The notes below the pieces were generated by a model that did no database searches, was not told where the DNA came from, and saw nothing but the letters and a program-made list of their open reading frames with translations. DNA of 64,000 bases from Spirochaetales bacterium. GTDB taxonomy: Bacteria > Spirochaetota > Spirochaetia > SZUA-6 > DRHE01. The stretch lies in contig JAUWZD010000004.1 in NCBI GenBank assembly GCA_030615505.1, positions 28,996 through 92,995 of the forward strand, in the 5' to 3' direction. This document shows positions 1 through 8,372 of the stretch, one piece after another. Each line of letters starts with the position of its first letter. Position 1 is the stretch's first letter. The translations under genes were made by a program, and so were the position numbers.

Positions 1-1073
1 AACCTCACCATGTTCTATGGGCTTCGGAGGATGAAATAATTGTAGCCGGCGCCTATATTTCTGAGATTTGGAATATTAAAAGCGGCAGTACCAGGGTCAT
101 TACCATTTCACAGCCGGACCAATTCGGGTTTTCAGAGCATGAGGATAGGATCTTGTTAAAGACAAAAGAACTATCTTTCAGCACAAGCTCCGAAGCATGT
201 TATTGGGAAAGGATCAGTTCCTTTAATAAACAGGAAGAGGAGCAAACTTCAGAACTTTTTAGAGTATACTTAGAGCTCTCAACACACATCGATTACAGTA
301 ATATGGTTATGATTAGAGATGTGAGAGGTTTTGGCACAAGGCCTCTCTTAAAATTAGAGGATCCTCAGTATGAAGTGTATCCCACCGAGGATGAACCTGT
401 AGATTTTGTGAATTTTTCCCATGGCTCAAGAATCAGGCAGAGAGAAGTTTCTTTAGTATTTAATGCTATTGATTCCATCGAGGGATTAACATCTATTTTC
501 AATACATTGAGTGAGTATAATGTGCGCTGTACATTTTTCATTAACGGTGAAGTAATCCGCCGCTATCCGGATGCTGTTAAAGAGATCGCGGAATCCGGCC
601 ATGAAGCAGGCTCCTTGTTTTATATCCATTTTAATATGACTGATTCTAGATTCCACCTGGATAAGGAGTTCATTAAGAGGGGGCTTGCCCGGAATGAGGA
701 TGATTATTTTAAGATTACAGACAGGGAGCTCTCGCTTCTCTGGCATGCTCCCTACTACTTCATCAATTCTGAATTAATTGAAGCCTCCAAAGAAATGAAT
801 TACACTCATATTGGCAGAGATATCGATTCACTGGATTGGGTAACAGATAGCATGAGTATTATGGCCCCTGGCATATATTTACCCTCTGCTCAGCTTGTTG
901 AGCGCATTATTGATCTGAAAATGCCCGGCTCGATCATTCCCATTATGGTCGGCACTCCTGACGGAGAGAGGGTTGATTATCTCTTTCAAAAGCTTGATAT
1001 TCTAATAGATGGATTACTTAAATTAGGATATTCTATAGTTCCGGTAACGACATTAATCGAGCATGCAAAATAG
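1..1073 (+). CDS. Polysaccharide deacetylase-like protein, C-terminal part (5' end outside window)
   Basis: The reading frame is open from base 3, so this is the 3' part of a longer gene; a TTG at 153 is internal. The first ~50 residues (VLWASEDEIIVAGAYISEIW...) resemble one blade of a beta-propeller, which is inference. Residues after about 140 align with a NodB-type polysaccharide deacetylase fold: RCTFFINGEVIRRYPD, then SGHEAGSLFYIHF, then DIDSLDWV. The metal-binding motifs are degenerate. The usual TFDD is VFNA, the first His of HxxxH is Leu (the second is kept), and the RxPxG loop reads WHAPYY. The fold is therefore recognisable, but deacetylase activity is doubtful; it may bind glycan or act as a scaffold. 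It is followed by a hairpin/T-run and a promoter for fliS, so it is probably the last gene of an upstream operon. Confidence 0.7.
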   Translation, partial: PHHVLWASEDEIIVAGAYISEIWNIKSGSTRVITISQPDQFGFSEHEDRILLKTKELSFSTSSEACYWERISSFNKQEEEQTSELFRVYLELSTHIDYSNMVMIRDVRGFGTRPLLKLEDPQYEVYPTEDEPVDFVNFSHGSRIRQREVSLVFNAIDSIEGLTSIFNTLSEYNVRCTFFINGEVIRRYPDAVKEIAESGHEAGSLFYIHFNMTDSRFHLDKEFIKRGLARNEDDYFKITDRELSLLWHAPYYFINSELIEASKEMNYTHIGRDIDSLDWVTDSMSIMAPGIYLPSAQLVERIIDLKMPGSIIPIMVGTPDGERVDYLFQKLDILIDGLLKLGYSIVPVTTLIEHAK

Positions 1074-1103
1074 CGCAGCCTTCGGCCGCATCCGATTTTT
1101 TTT
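1073..1103 (+). terminator. Probable rho-independent terminator after the deacetylase-like gene
   Basis: GCG-CA-GCC-TTC-GGC-CGC forms a small GC hairpin directly after the stop codon, and a run of eight T follows at 1096-1103. An AT palindrome (1094-1113) and an 8-bp hairpin with a T5 loop (1111-1131) follow. The stem is short, hence moderate confidence. Confidence 0.45.
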
Positions 1104-1155
1104 AAAAAAAATCTTGTTTTTTTAACAAGATATCGGGCTTTAATAGTATAGAGTA

Positions 1156-1184
1156 TTGAAAATGATGATATAAAGGACTAAAAT
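1156..1184 (+). promoter_or_regulatory. Sigma70-type promoter for the fliS-polA operon
   Basis: TTGAAA (1156-1161), 17-bp spacer, TAAAAT (1179-1184). It lies 36 bp before the fliS start and after the probable terminator. Recognised by eye only. Confidence 0.5.
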
Positions 1185-1220
1185 TCCTTTGTAAATATGA
1201 AAGAGAGGGAATGAGTAGCT

Positions 1221-1649
1221 TTGAGTAAAATGGATCCACTGAAATCGTACAGAGAAACCCAGATAAAAACGGCTGCCCAGAGCAAGTTGATTCTTATGCT
1301 TTATGACGGCGCCATTAAGAATATCAATCTGTCCTTAGAGATTCTTAACAAGAAGCACAAAGAATTTGACCAGACCAGCAATCTTATTATTAAAGTACAG
1401 GATATCGTTACGGAACTTATGGTATCACTGGATTTTGAAAGAGGCGGAGAGATCGCTAAAAACCTGTTCAATGTATATATGTATATGAATCGACGGCTTT
1501 TAGACGCGAATATCAAAAAAACAGCCCAGCCGCTTAATGATGTAAAAAAATTGCTCCTGGAATTAAGAGATGCCTGGGCAGAAGTGGCTTTAAAAAAGGG
1601 ACTGGAGAGTCATTCCGGAAGAGCAGGCGGAGTAAATATAGCCGGCTGA
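1221..1649 (+). CDS. fliS: Flagellar export chaperone FliS
   Basis: 142-aa protein. FliS binds the C-terminal helix of flagellin in the cytoplasm and prevents premature polymerisation before export by the flagellar type III system; in spirochaetes the filament is periplasmic. The N-terminal signature YRETQIKTAAQSKLILMLYDGAIK (residues 10-33 region) is typical, and the length is normal for the family. The start is TTG at 1221 with AGAGAGGGA about 10 nt upstream; an ATG at 1230 in the same frame is possible, while the ATG at 1211 hits a stop at once. It is followed after 25 bp by a FlgN-like gene, so two flagellar chaperones lead the operon that continues into polA. Confidence 0.88.
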   Translation: MSKMDPLKSYRETQIKTAAQSKLILMLYDGAIKNINLSLEILNKKHKEFDQTSNLIIKVQDIVTELMVSLDFERGGEIAKNLFNVYMYMNRRLLDANIKKTAQPLNDVKKLLLELRDAWAEVALKKGLESHSGRAGGVNIAG

Positions 1650-1674
1650 TTAAGGGATGAGCTAAGAAGAAAGT

Positions 1675-2133
1675 ATGTTATCGACTGCGGATCATATCGA
1701 AGAAAGCCTTCACATACTCAAGCGTCTGCGTCAATGCCTCTTACAGCAGAGGGAGAAGTTCAGCAGTTATCTAAACTTATTGGCAGTGGAGGAGAAAGCA
1801 ATCATAAGCGGGGATGCCGAGAAAATAGAGAATCACATACAATTAGAGCAGTCTATTGTACAGGAAATTTTTACCCTCCAGCAGGTAATCAACCCCTTAG
1901 AAGATCTGTACAGCAGGGCCTATCCGGAAGGGGAGGAATCCATTCCGGAATTAAAGGGATCTCTTGACCGCTTAAGGGAAAAGGTTCTCCTGCGAAATGA
2001 GAGCAACAGGAGATTGCTGAAAGAACAGTTAAATGATCTTCTAAAGGAGATCAAATGTCTTAAACGGCGATACAGGAATTCTTCTCCCTACTCAAATATC
2101 CCAGTCCCCAGCTTAGTAGATATTACTTCATGA
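1675..2133 (+). CDS. FlgN-like flagellar export chaperone
   Basis: 152-aa, all-alpha, charged protein without a signal peptide. The pattern of long helices with repeated Q/E/L heptads (LLQQREKFSSYLNLLAVEEKA; EKIENHIQLEQSIVQEI) fits the FlgN family, which escorts hook-associated proteins FlgK/FlgL to the export gate. Placement directly after fliS supports this. The C-terminal ~20 residues (Ser/Pro-rich) look disordered, as expected for a chaperone tail. The stop codon overlaps the polA start (ATGA, 2130-2133), so the genes are translationally coupled. The family call is by composition and context; a generic coiled-coil protein remains possible. Confidence 0.6.
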   Translation: MLSTADHIEESLHILKRLRQCLLQQREKFSSYLNLLAVEEKAIISGDAEKIENHIQLEQSIVQEIFTLQQVINPLEDLYSRAYPEGEESIPELKGSLDRLREKVLLRNESNRRLLKEQLNDLLKEIKCLKRRYRNSSPYSNIPVPSLVDITS

Positions 2134-4826
2134 TTGAGCCACTCTACCTTATTGATGGGTACGGCCTGATCTACAGGTCCTACTTCGCTTTTATGAACAA
2201 ACCCCTGTTCAATCCTGAAGGAAAGAACTCTTCGGCTGTTTATGGATTCTTTCGAGCCTTATTTCAGTTGATAGGGCTTAAAAATCCCTCTTATCTGGCT
2301 GTGATTATGGATTCCCGTGTTCCTACCTTCAGGCACGAAAAATATCCGGCTTATAAGGCCAACCGGGAAAAAGCGCCGGAAGACCTTCATGCCCAGGTTC
2401 CGGTTATCGAACAGATACTCAAGGCTTTAGGGATTACTAGCCTGATGAAAGACGGTTTTGAAGCGGATGATCTTATTGCAACCCTGTCCGCCCGATGTCA
2501 AAAGGAAAATAGAGACTGTTACATCCTCTCCGGAGATAAGGATATACTTCAAGTAGTCGGAAACGGTGTATTTGTGCTCAATACACCTAAGGGCTCAAGT
2601 AAGTTCGATACACTGGGAAGGGAGGAGGTATTTGAGGCGCGGGGAATCTATCCCGAACAGGTAGTGGATTACCTGGCTCTCACAGGCGATCAGTCAGACA
2701 ATATTCCTGGAGTGCCCGGAGTTGGTAAAAAGACAGCCTTAGAGCTTCTCTCCCAATATGCTGATCTTGAAGCAATATATAAAAACCTTGAAGCTGTCAG
2801 ACCGGAGGGCCTGAAAAAAAAGTTAGTCTCGGGCAGGGAAAATGCCTTTTTAAGCAGGGAACTGGTCATGCTTCGAAAAGATGTGCCACTGTCGATAGAT
2901 ATCAAATCCCTTGGAATACATTCTCTGAAAAAGGAAGAGGCGATTCCTCTTTTCGCCCGGCAGGGAATGAAAAACTTAGTCGAGGAATTGGGAGGGAAAA
3001 TCGAAGAAATCAGGCCCTTGAGGCAACTTAAATCCGGAAGCCACGAGACAATTCTGGATGAATCTGCTCTCGGCCGCTGGATAGGGGAAGCAAAGAAGAA
3101 GAAGCTCTTTGCCTTTGATACTGAAACAAACAGCCTCGATGAGATGAAAGCTGACCCTTTAGGGTTCTCTTTAGCCACAGAGGCGGGAAAAGCCTGTTAT
3201 ATTCCCATCAAGGCCGTGGATGTGGACCCTCTGCCAAACGACGTGGTATTCAGATCCTTAAAAGGTCTGCTTGAAGATCCCGATCTTTTGCTTATCGGTC
3301 AGAATATAAAGTACGATTTTAAGGTGATGCAGCGCTGGGGCATCACTATAAAAAACAGGCTCTTTGATACCATGATTGCCGCCTGGCTTATAGACAGCGA
3401 ATATTTCTCTTTCAGTATGGATGCTTTGGCATTAAAATATTTGCAGTATAAGACCATACACTACAAGGATGTAGTGGGGAAAGAGCAGAAACGAACCCTG
3501 GCAGATGTAGATATCGTACAGGCAACTGATTACTCTGCAGAGGATGCTGATATCACCTATCAGCTCTTTGAGGTTTTTTCCGATAAGCTAAAAGAAGAAG
3601 GATTAACAAGGATTTTTCATGATCTGGAAATGCCCCTGATAAGAATCTTAGCCTATATGGAATTAACGGGCATCAGGCTGGATTGTGAGCAGCTTCTCTC
3701 CTACAGGCGGGAGCTTAAGGAGCAGCTTGACGAAATCGAGGAGGAGATTTTCATCCTGTGCGGCCGCAGGTTCAATATACGATCAACCAGGGAGCTGCAG
3801 TATGTGCTCTTTGAGGAGCGCAAATTAAAGCCTGTAAAAAAAACCAAAACCGGGAAGTTTTCAACTGATAACTATGTTTTGGAGGAGCTTGCCCGGGAGG
3901 ATGAAGTTCCTGAGAAGGTCCTTAAACACCGCCTGATGACCAAGCTAAAATCCACCTATGTGGATGCCCTGCCCCTATTAGTTAATCCAACGACCCGCCG
4001 CCTCCATACTCACTATCGTCAGACCGGAGCAGCCACGGGGCGACTGTCCAGCGTAGATCCGAATCTGCAGAATATACCTGTAAGGGAAGAATCGGGCAGG
4101 CGTATCAGATCTGCCTTTATCCCGGAAGAGGGGTTTACATTTTTAAGCGCGGATTATTCCCAGATAGAGCTGGTGGTGCTGGCTCACCTTTCTCAGGATG
4201 AGATGCTCATAAAAGCCTTCCGGGAAGGCAGGGATATTCACCGGCAGACGGCAGGGATTATCTTCGATATTCCGGAACAAGAAGTAACACAGGCCCAGAG
4301 GCGGATCGGGAAGACCATAAACTTCGGTGTTATCTATGGAATGTCCTCTTTCAGGCTGGCCAGGGATTTAAAGCTGGGCCGGAAAGAGGCGGATGAGTTT
4401 ATAAGCCGCTATTTCCAGAGATATTCAGGTGTGAGGCGATTCAAAGACCAGACCATCAGGAAGGCTGAAGCGGATGGTTATGTTGAAACTTTTATGGGCC
4501 GGAGGCGGTCTCTGCTCTATATTAACAGCAGAAACAAAACCGAAAAGATGGCTGCCGAACGGGTGGCTGTTAACTCTCCCATCCAGGGCGGTGCTGCGGA
4601 TATTGTAAAAAGGGCCATGCTGAATGTGACCCATAGATTGCTTGAAGAGGGATTGGAGGCGAGGCTTCTGCTTCAGGTGCATGATGAATTAATATTTGAG
4701 GTAAAAGAAGAAAAAGCAGCGGAAGTTCAGGAAATCGTTAAAGCTGCCATGGAAAATGCCGTTTCTCTTTCTCTGCCCTTAATGGTAAAGATTGAAATCG
4801 GAAAAAGCTGGGGTGACATCCATTAG
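2130..4826 (+). CDS. polA: DNA polymerase I
   Basis: 898 aa, full length. There are three domains in order. The 5'-3' exonuclease/flap nuclease spans about 1-290 (DGYGLIYRSYF at the start, then FEADDLIA and SGDKDILQ). The 3'-5' proofreading domain spans about 325-500 with its carboxylates present (FDTETNSL, GQNIKYDFK, YSAEDAD). The polymerase domain spans about 520-898 (DYSQIELVVLAHL, RRIGKTINFGVIYG, QVHDELIFEV). It fills gaps and removes RNA primers in replication and repair. All active-site motifs I looked for are intact, so proofreading is probably functional, unlike some PolI homologues. It starts on the ATGA overlap with the FlgN-like gene and runs into coaE, giving a mixed flagellar/housekeeping operon. 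Confidence 0.96.
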   Translation: MIEPLYLIDGYGLIYRSYFAFMNKPLFNPEGKNSSAVYGFFRALFQLIGLKNPSYLAVIMDSRVPTFRHEKYPAYKANREKAPEDLHAQVPVIEQILKALGITSLMKDGFEADDLIATLSARCQKENRDCYILSGDKDILQVVGNGVFVLNTPKGSSKFDTLGREEVFEARGIYPEQVVDYLALTGDQSDNIPGVPGVGKKTALELLSQYADLEAIYKNLEAVRPEGLKKKLVSGRENAFLSRELVMLRKDVPLSIDIKSLGIHSLKKEEAIPLFARQGMKNLVEELGGKIEEIRPLRQLKSGSHETILDESALGRWIGEAKKKKLFAFDTETNSLDEMKADPLGFSLATEAGKACYIPIKAVDVDPLPNDVVFRSLKGLLEDPDLLLIGQNIKYDFKVMQRWGITIKNRLFDTMIAAWLIDSEYFSFSMDALALKYLQYKTIHYKDVVGKEQKRTLADVDIVQATDYSAEDADITYQLFEVFSDKLKEEGLTRIFHDLEMPLIRILAYMELTGIRLDCEQLLSYRRELKEQLDEIEEEIFILCGRRFNIRSTRELQYVLFEERKLKPVKKTKTGKFSTDNYVLEELAREDEVPEKVLKHRLMTKLKSTYVDALPLLVNPTTRRLHTHYRQTGAATGRLSSVDPNLQNIPVREESGRRIRSAFIPEEGFTFLSADYSQIELVVLAHLSQDEMLIKAFREGRDIHRQTAGIIFDIPEQEVTQAQRRIGKTINFGVIYGMSSFRLARDLKLGRKEADEFISRYFQRYSGVRRFKDQTIRKAEADGYVETFMGRRRSLLYINSRNKTEKMAAERVAVNSPIQGGAADIVKRAMLNVTHRLLEEGLEARLLLQVHDELIFEVKEEKAAEVQEIVKAAMENAVSLSLPLMVKIEIGKSWGDIH

Positions 4827-5436
4827 TGCAGATGTGATATGGGGAGTGGCCGGAAAGTACTGTGCTGGGAAGAATGCCCTCATCAGATTTCTGATACAGA
4901 AGGGATTCTCCGTAATTGACTGTGACCGGATTGGCCATCAGGTACTCAAGAGGGAAAAGCAGAAAAAAAGGGTTTTAAAGCGTTTCGGAGCACAGGTATT
5001 GACCACAGATGGAGAGATAGATCGAAAGGAGCTGGGAAAACTGGTATTCAGGTATTCCTGCGCCAGAAGGGATCTGGAGAAGATTCTTCATCCCGAAATG
5101 GTTAAAGAGGTCAAATCCCGGCTTGAAACCCTTAAGCGGCCTGTAGCAATTAATGCCGCCGTTCTCTTCAGGATGGGTCTGCAGCAATTTTGCAGCCTGG
5201 TTATCTGTGTACAGGCTCCCCTTACCGTACGGCTCTTCAGAGCCATTAAACGGGACAGGCTCTCATTTAGCCAGGCCCTGATGAGGATTTTATCCCAGAG
5301 AAGAATCTGTCCTAAATTCAATGTAAATGGGGTCGATATTTACAGTATGAAGAACAATGGAAGTTTGATCCAATTGCAAGAACAGGCTCATGAATTACTC
5401 AAGGAGAGAGGAATCAAGGAACTTCATCATGGATAA
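4813..5436 (+). CDS. coaE: Dephospho-CoA kinase (atypical P-loop)
   Basis: Last step of coenzyme A synthesis: phosphorylation of dephospho-CoA. About 207 aa. The P-loop reads GVAGKYCAGKN, instead of the common GxTGGIGSGKS; the Lys is kept but the next Ser/Thr is Asn. The family's nucleotide/substrate motif VIDCDRIGHQVL follows, and LHPEMVKEVKSRL fits the CoaE HP motif. Start choice: an in-frame TTG (4792) would overlap polA by 35 nt; GTG at 4813 or 4834 is more plausible because the conserved strand WGVAGK begins just after. It ends overlapping the next gene by 8 nt. The Asn after the P-loop Lys is a real departure from most CoaE sequences. Confidence 0.75.
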   Translation: MTSISADVIWGVAGKYCAGKNALIRFLIQKGFSVIDCDRIGHQVLKREKQKKRVLKRFGAQVLTTDGEIDRKELGKLVFRYSCARRDLEKILHPEMVKEVKSRLETLKRPVAINAAVLFRMGLQQFCSLVICVQAPLTVRLFRAIKRDRLSFSQALMRILSQRRICPKFNVNGVDIYSMKNNGSLIQLQEQAHELLKERGIKELHHG

Positions 5437-6085
5437 GCATAAAATTCTCTGGGTAATATTTTCCGTTAGTTTATTGCTGATAGTAATTCTTGCCGGGGGA
5501 TTGTATTTCCTCCGGCCGATACCTCAAGATAGAATGGATACAGCCTCACAGGAGGCTCCCTTGTTTCAGGAATTCGATATCTTTGAGTATGTTCGCGGGA
5601 AACAGGAACTGCCGGGTCTGCAGACTCTGAAGACAGATGAAGAGGAACCGGAGGAGTTGGTAATTGTTGTGGGTGAGAAGGTCGAAGAGAAGGAAGGAAA
5701 AGAGGCTGTTATTAAAGCGCCACCGAAAATAGAACAGATTCGCCCATCTGTTAAACCTAAACCTAAGCCCCCGGTATCTACTCCTATTTCAAAGCAAAAA
5801 CCCAAACCAGCGCCAAGACAGGTTAAGGTCAATGAATATTGGATACAGACCGGATCTTATAAGAGTCATTACAGAGCGGAGCTCATGGCAAACCTACTGG
5901 CTGAGCAGGGGCTGGCAGGGGCAATAACAATACGTGAGATTGGGGGGCAAACCTATTACAGGGTTCGCATAGGTCCTTATACAAGCAAATGGGAAGCGGA
6001 AAAGTTTCTATCCTGGGTTAAAGCCATTCAGGGACTGGAATCCAGCTATGTCTCCTTAGTACATTCCAAACGCTCCATTCCCTGA
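5429..6085 (+). CDS. Membrane-anchored SPOR-domain protein
   Basis: 218 aa. The start at ATG 5429 is supported by AAGGA at 5416-5420. Residues 6-30 are one transmembrane helix (ILWVIFSVSLLLIVILAGG), with a short cytoplasmic N-terminus. Residues 30-145 are a Glu/Lys/Pro-rich linker (KPKPKPPVSTP). Residues 147-215 form a SPOR domain (YWIQTGSYKSHYRAELMAN ... YYRVRIGPYTSKWEAEKFL), the fold that binds denuded septal peptidoglycan. It is probably a periplasmic cell-envelope/division protein of the FtsN/DedD type in topology. No catalytic domain is present. It is translationally coupled to coaE by an 8-nt overlap. Confidence 0.8.
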   Translation: MDKHKILWVIFSVSLLLIVILAGGLYFLRPIPQDRMDTASQEAPLFQEFDIFEYVRGKQELPGLQTLKTDEEEPEELVIVVGEKVEEKEGKEAVIKAPPKIEQIRPSVKPKPKPPVSTPISKQKPKPAPRQVKVNEYWIQTGSYKSHYRAELMANLLAEQGLAGAITIREIGGQTYYRVRIGPYTSKWEAEKFLSWVKAIQGLESSYVSLVHSKRSIP

Positions 6086-6094
6086 AAGCAGGGC

Positions 6095-6541
6095 ATGTTA
6101 CTCAGCCCATCATTAATTACAGCCGTTGCCGTTCAGATACTCTGCCAGGCTTTTAAAGTTATCTACTATTCACTTAAAAAAAGACAATTGGACCTATCTT
6201 ACTTCATTTCTGCCGGCGGAATGCCCAGTGCTCATTCGGCCTTTGTGACTGCCCTTACCCTTTCTTTAGGCTTATATCACGGATTCATTTCCGAATTTTT
6301 TGCTATTTCCTCTGTTTTTTCCCTTATAATTATCTACGACGCCATCAAACTTAGAGGCGCGGTCCAGAGTCATTCCCGGATACTGCTTAAGATCGTTCAA
6401 TATTTACCGGATCAGTTCCAGGGGGGAGATCAAAAAATACCACAGATGGTAGGCCATTCCCTGCCGGAGGTAATAGCCGGTCTTATTGTGGGTGGGGTTC
6501 TTTCTGGAATGCTTTTTTTATTCTTTAAGCACCTTAATTAA
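6095..6541 (+). CDS. DUF212 / divergent PAP2 family membrane protein
   Basis: 148 aa with four or five hydrophobic segments. The motifs GGMPSAHSAFVTALTLSLGL (about 41-60), IIYDAIKLRGAVQSHSRIL (about 83-102) and GHSLPEVIAGLIVGGVL (about 122-138) match the divergent PAP2 (YuiD-like, DUF212) family. They recall the His/Arg phosphatase signature of PAP2 lipid phosphatases, but no substrate is established for this family. It begins 9 bp after the SPOR gene and ends overlapping the convergent nitroreductase by 24 bp. Integral inner-membrane location is predicted. Confidence 0.8.
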   Translation: MLLSPSLITAVAVQILCQAFKVIYYSLKKRQLDLSYFISAGGMPSAHSAFVTALTLSLGLYHGFISEFFAISSVFSLIIIYDAIKLRGAVQSHSRILLKIVQYLPDQFQGGDQKIPQMVGHSLPEVIAGLIVGGVLSGMLFLFFKHLN

Positions 6542-7102
6542 CAGCTCATTGAGCGACCGCTTGGGGACATGATGGCTGCCGTCAGGTTCCCGATAATACT
6601 TGATTGAACCGTCTTCCCCGATATGCTCCAATACGACCTTCTCCACCGGTTTGCCAAGGGCAAGGACTAAAGCGATCTCAAGATTATCCTGAAGCTTCAG
6701 GATCTTACTCAGTTTATTTCTCAGAACGGATCCGAACATGCAGCCTCCAAATCCGAGGGAGGTGGCGCCCAGGAGCATTGTTTGAGCCGCAATACCTACG
6801 TCCATACCGGCGGATTCTTTAATTCTTTTGTCAATCAGGATGATAATATAAGCTGTAGGCCTCTCCGATGCATCGGGACCGGGCCAGTCCTTTAAATAAC
6901 CTGCCCAGGAGAGGGTTTCGAATATCTTTTCATTCCATTCAGAAGAACAGCAGATTATATATTTCAGCGGCTGCATATTAGCAGCAGATGGTGTTCGCCG
7001 GGCCAGCTCAATCAAAGAGGTCAGGATTGAGCAGTCGATACTTTCGTTAGTGTTAAAGCGCCTGTAACTGCGTGTCCTGGTGACGAGGCTTTGAAATTTC
7101 AT
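6518..7102 (-). CDS. Nitroreductase family protein
   Basis: 194 aa, FMN-dependent nitroreductase fold. The N-terminal TRTRSYRRFNTNESI and ARRTPSAANMQPLKYII are the classical FMN phosphate-binding region, and AGMDVGIAAQTMLLGATSLGFGG the central helix. It probably reduces quinones, nitro compounds or flavins with NAD(P)H; the substrate cannot be read from sequence. The start has a strong AAGGAGG 6 nt upstream. It sits 23 bp downstream of dinB and is probably co-transcribed from the promoter at 8339-8367. The 3' end overlaps the opposite-strand DUF212 gene. Confidence 0.85.
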   Translation of the reverse strand: MKFQSLVTRTRSYRRFNTNESIDCSILTSLIELARRTPSAANMQPLKYIICCSSEWNEKIFETLSWAGYLKDWPGPDASERPTAYIIILIDKRIKESAGMDVGIAAQTMLLGATSLGFGGCMFGSVLRNKLSKILKLQDNLEIALVLALGKPVEKVVLEHIGEDGSIKYYREPDGSHHVPKRSLNELLIKVLKE

Positions 7103-7125
7103 ATATGTCCTCCTTAAAAAGATTT

Positions 7126-8298
7126 TTATGGCTTTTTCTTGAGGAGACTGGCCCTGGTCAGTCCGGATCCGGAGATACTCTGCCGGATGTGCGCCACAGC
7201 CTCTTCAACTTTTCTTTTTTTATTGAATGGATCGTCAAAGAGCTCCCATTGTGTGGACAGATCCTGTTTCTTGACATTGGCCGTGCCAACCCCAATCAGC
7301 CTGACCGGTGTGCTGCCGTCCCATCGTTTTTTTAGCAATTCCGTAGCAATCGAATATATTTCATCCGAGGAGGTAATCCAGTGCTTTATGGTTTTCTGGC
7401 TGCCTGTGGTATTAAAATCAAAAAAGCGCAGCTTAAGACGCACCGTGTTAGTTTTCCACCCTCCCTTTATCAAACGGTACATTATCTGCTGGGAAAGCTC
7501 CAGTATTGATCTTTTAATTGTGCTTTGATCATTTTTATCGCTTTCAAATGTAATTTCACTGCTTATGGAATGGCTTTTGGGCTTTTCCGGATATATATTT
7601 CCAGGATCTTTCCCACGGGCAGCATTATAGAGATAGCGGCCGCATGCCTCCCCCATCATGGAACGGAGAATATCCTCAGGAATCTCTCGCAGGCGTTTTA
7701 CTGATCTTATGTTTAATTCCAGCAGGCGGGAGAGTGTTTTTTTCCCAACACCCCAGAGATCTTTGAGCTGCAATTTGTCTAAAAAGAGTATCTCTTCTCC
7801 CGGCTTTACCATGGTAAGCCCGTCGGGCTTACCATATTCTGAAGCCAGTTTAGCTAAATATTTATTTGGGGCGATCCCAACAGAAAGTATCAAGCCTGTT
7901 TCCTCGAAAATTTGTTTTTTAATTGTATCTGCCAGGGCAAGGGGCGGGCCGTAAAGACGCTTAGTACCGCTTAAATCTAAAAAGGCCTCATCAATTGAAA
8001 TCTGTCTGAACACGGGCGTATACGATTCCAGGATCGACATAACGTGATCAGAAACCTGAAGATATCGCTCCATTCTGCCCGGTAAAAAAACGGCCTGAGG
8101 ACATTTTCTATAAGCCTGGGAGATCGGCATAGCGGAGCGGATTCCGAAACGCCTCGCCTCGTATGAGCAGGAGGAAACAACACCCCTGCTGCCGGGACGA
8201 GCTCCAACAATAACCGGTTTACCTTTAATATTGGGATTATCGAGCTGTTCAACTGATGCATAAAAGGCATCTAAATCTACATGAAAGATAACTTTCAC
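7126..8298 (-). CDS. dinB: DNA polymerase IV (Y-family)
   Basis: 390 aa. Translesion polymerase. The N-terminal catalytic motif HVDLDAFYASVEQ and the second carboxylate motif SIDEAFLDLSG are intact. The steric-gate/finger region VIVGARPGSRGVVSSCSYEAR and the helix-hairpin-helix region LWGVGKKTLSRLLELN are present, followed by the little-finger domain (SISSEITFESD). The GTG start at 8298 has AAGGAG 5 nt upstream. The C-terminus (ASLLKKKP) is short and basic; no clear beta-clamp motif was identified by eye. It is transcribed with the downstream nitroreductase. No LexA-type operator was recognised. Confidence 0.95.
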   Translation of the reverse strand: MKVIFHVDLDAFYASVEQLDNPNIKGKPVIVGARPGSRGVVSSCSYEARRFGIRSAMPISQAYRKCPQAVFLPGRMERYLQVSDHVMSILESYTPVFRQISIDEAFLDLSGTKRLYGPPLALADTIKKQIFEETGLILSVGIAPNKYLAKLASEYGKPDGLTMVKPGEEILFLDKLQLKDLWGVGKKTLSRLLELNIRSVKRLREIPEDILRSMMGEACGRYLYNAARGKDPGNIYPEKPKSHSISSEITFESDKNDQSTIKRSILELSQQIMYRLIKGGWKTNTVRLKLRFFDFNTTGSQKTIKHWITSSDEIYSIATELLKKRWDGSTPVRLIGVGTANVKKQDLSTQWELFDDPFNKKRKVEEAVAHIRQSISGSGLTRASLLKKKP

Positions 8299-8338
8299 CC
8301 GATCTCCTTAAGTAAGAAAGATATCCTGTATAGAATTA

Positions 8339-8367
8339 ATCCTAATGAGGGTTTAAAAAACTGTCAA
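8339..8367 (-). promoter_or_regulatory. Promoter for dinB
   Basis: On the minus strand: TTGACA (8367-8362), 17-bp spacer, TAGGAT (8344-8339), about 40 bp before the GTG of dinB. Confidence 0.5.
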
Positions 8368-8372
8368 ATAGA

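Noticed and set aside
1111..1131. Hairpin ATCTTGTT-TTTTT-AACAAGAT considered as the terminator before fliS
   Set aside because: No T run follows the stem; the GC hairpin at 1073-1089 followed by T8 is the better candidate.
2690..3178. 162-codon open frame antisense to polA
   Set aside because: Low-complexity Ser/Phe/Arg-rich translation, and the opposite strand is an unambiguous polA coding region.
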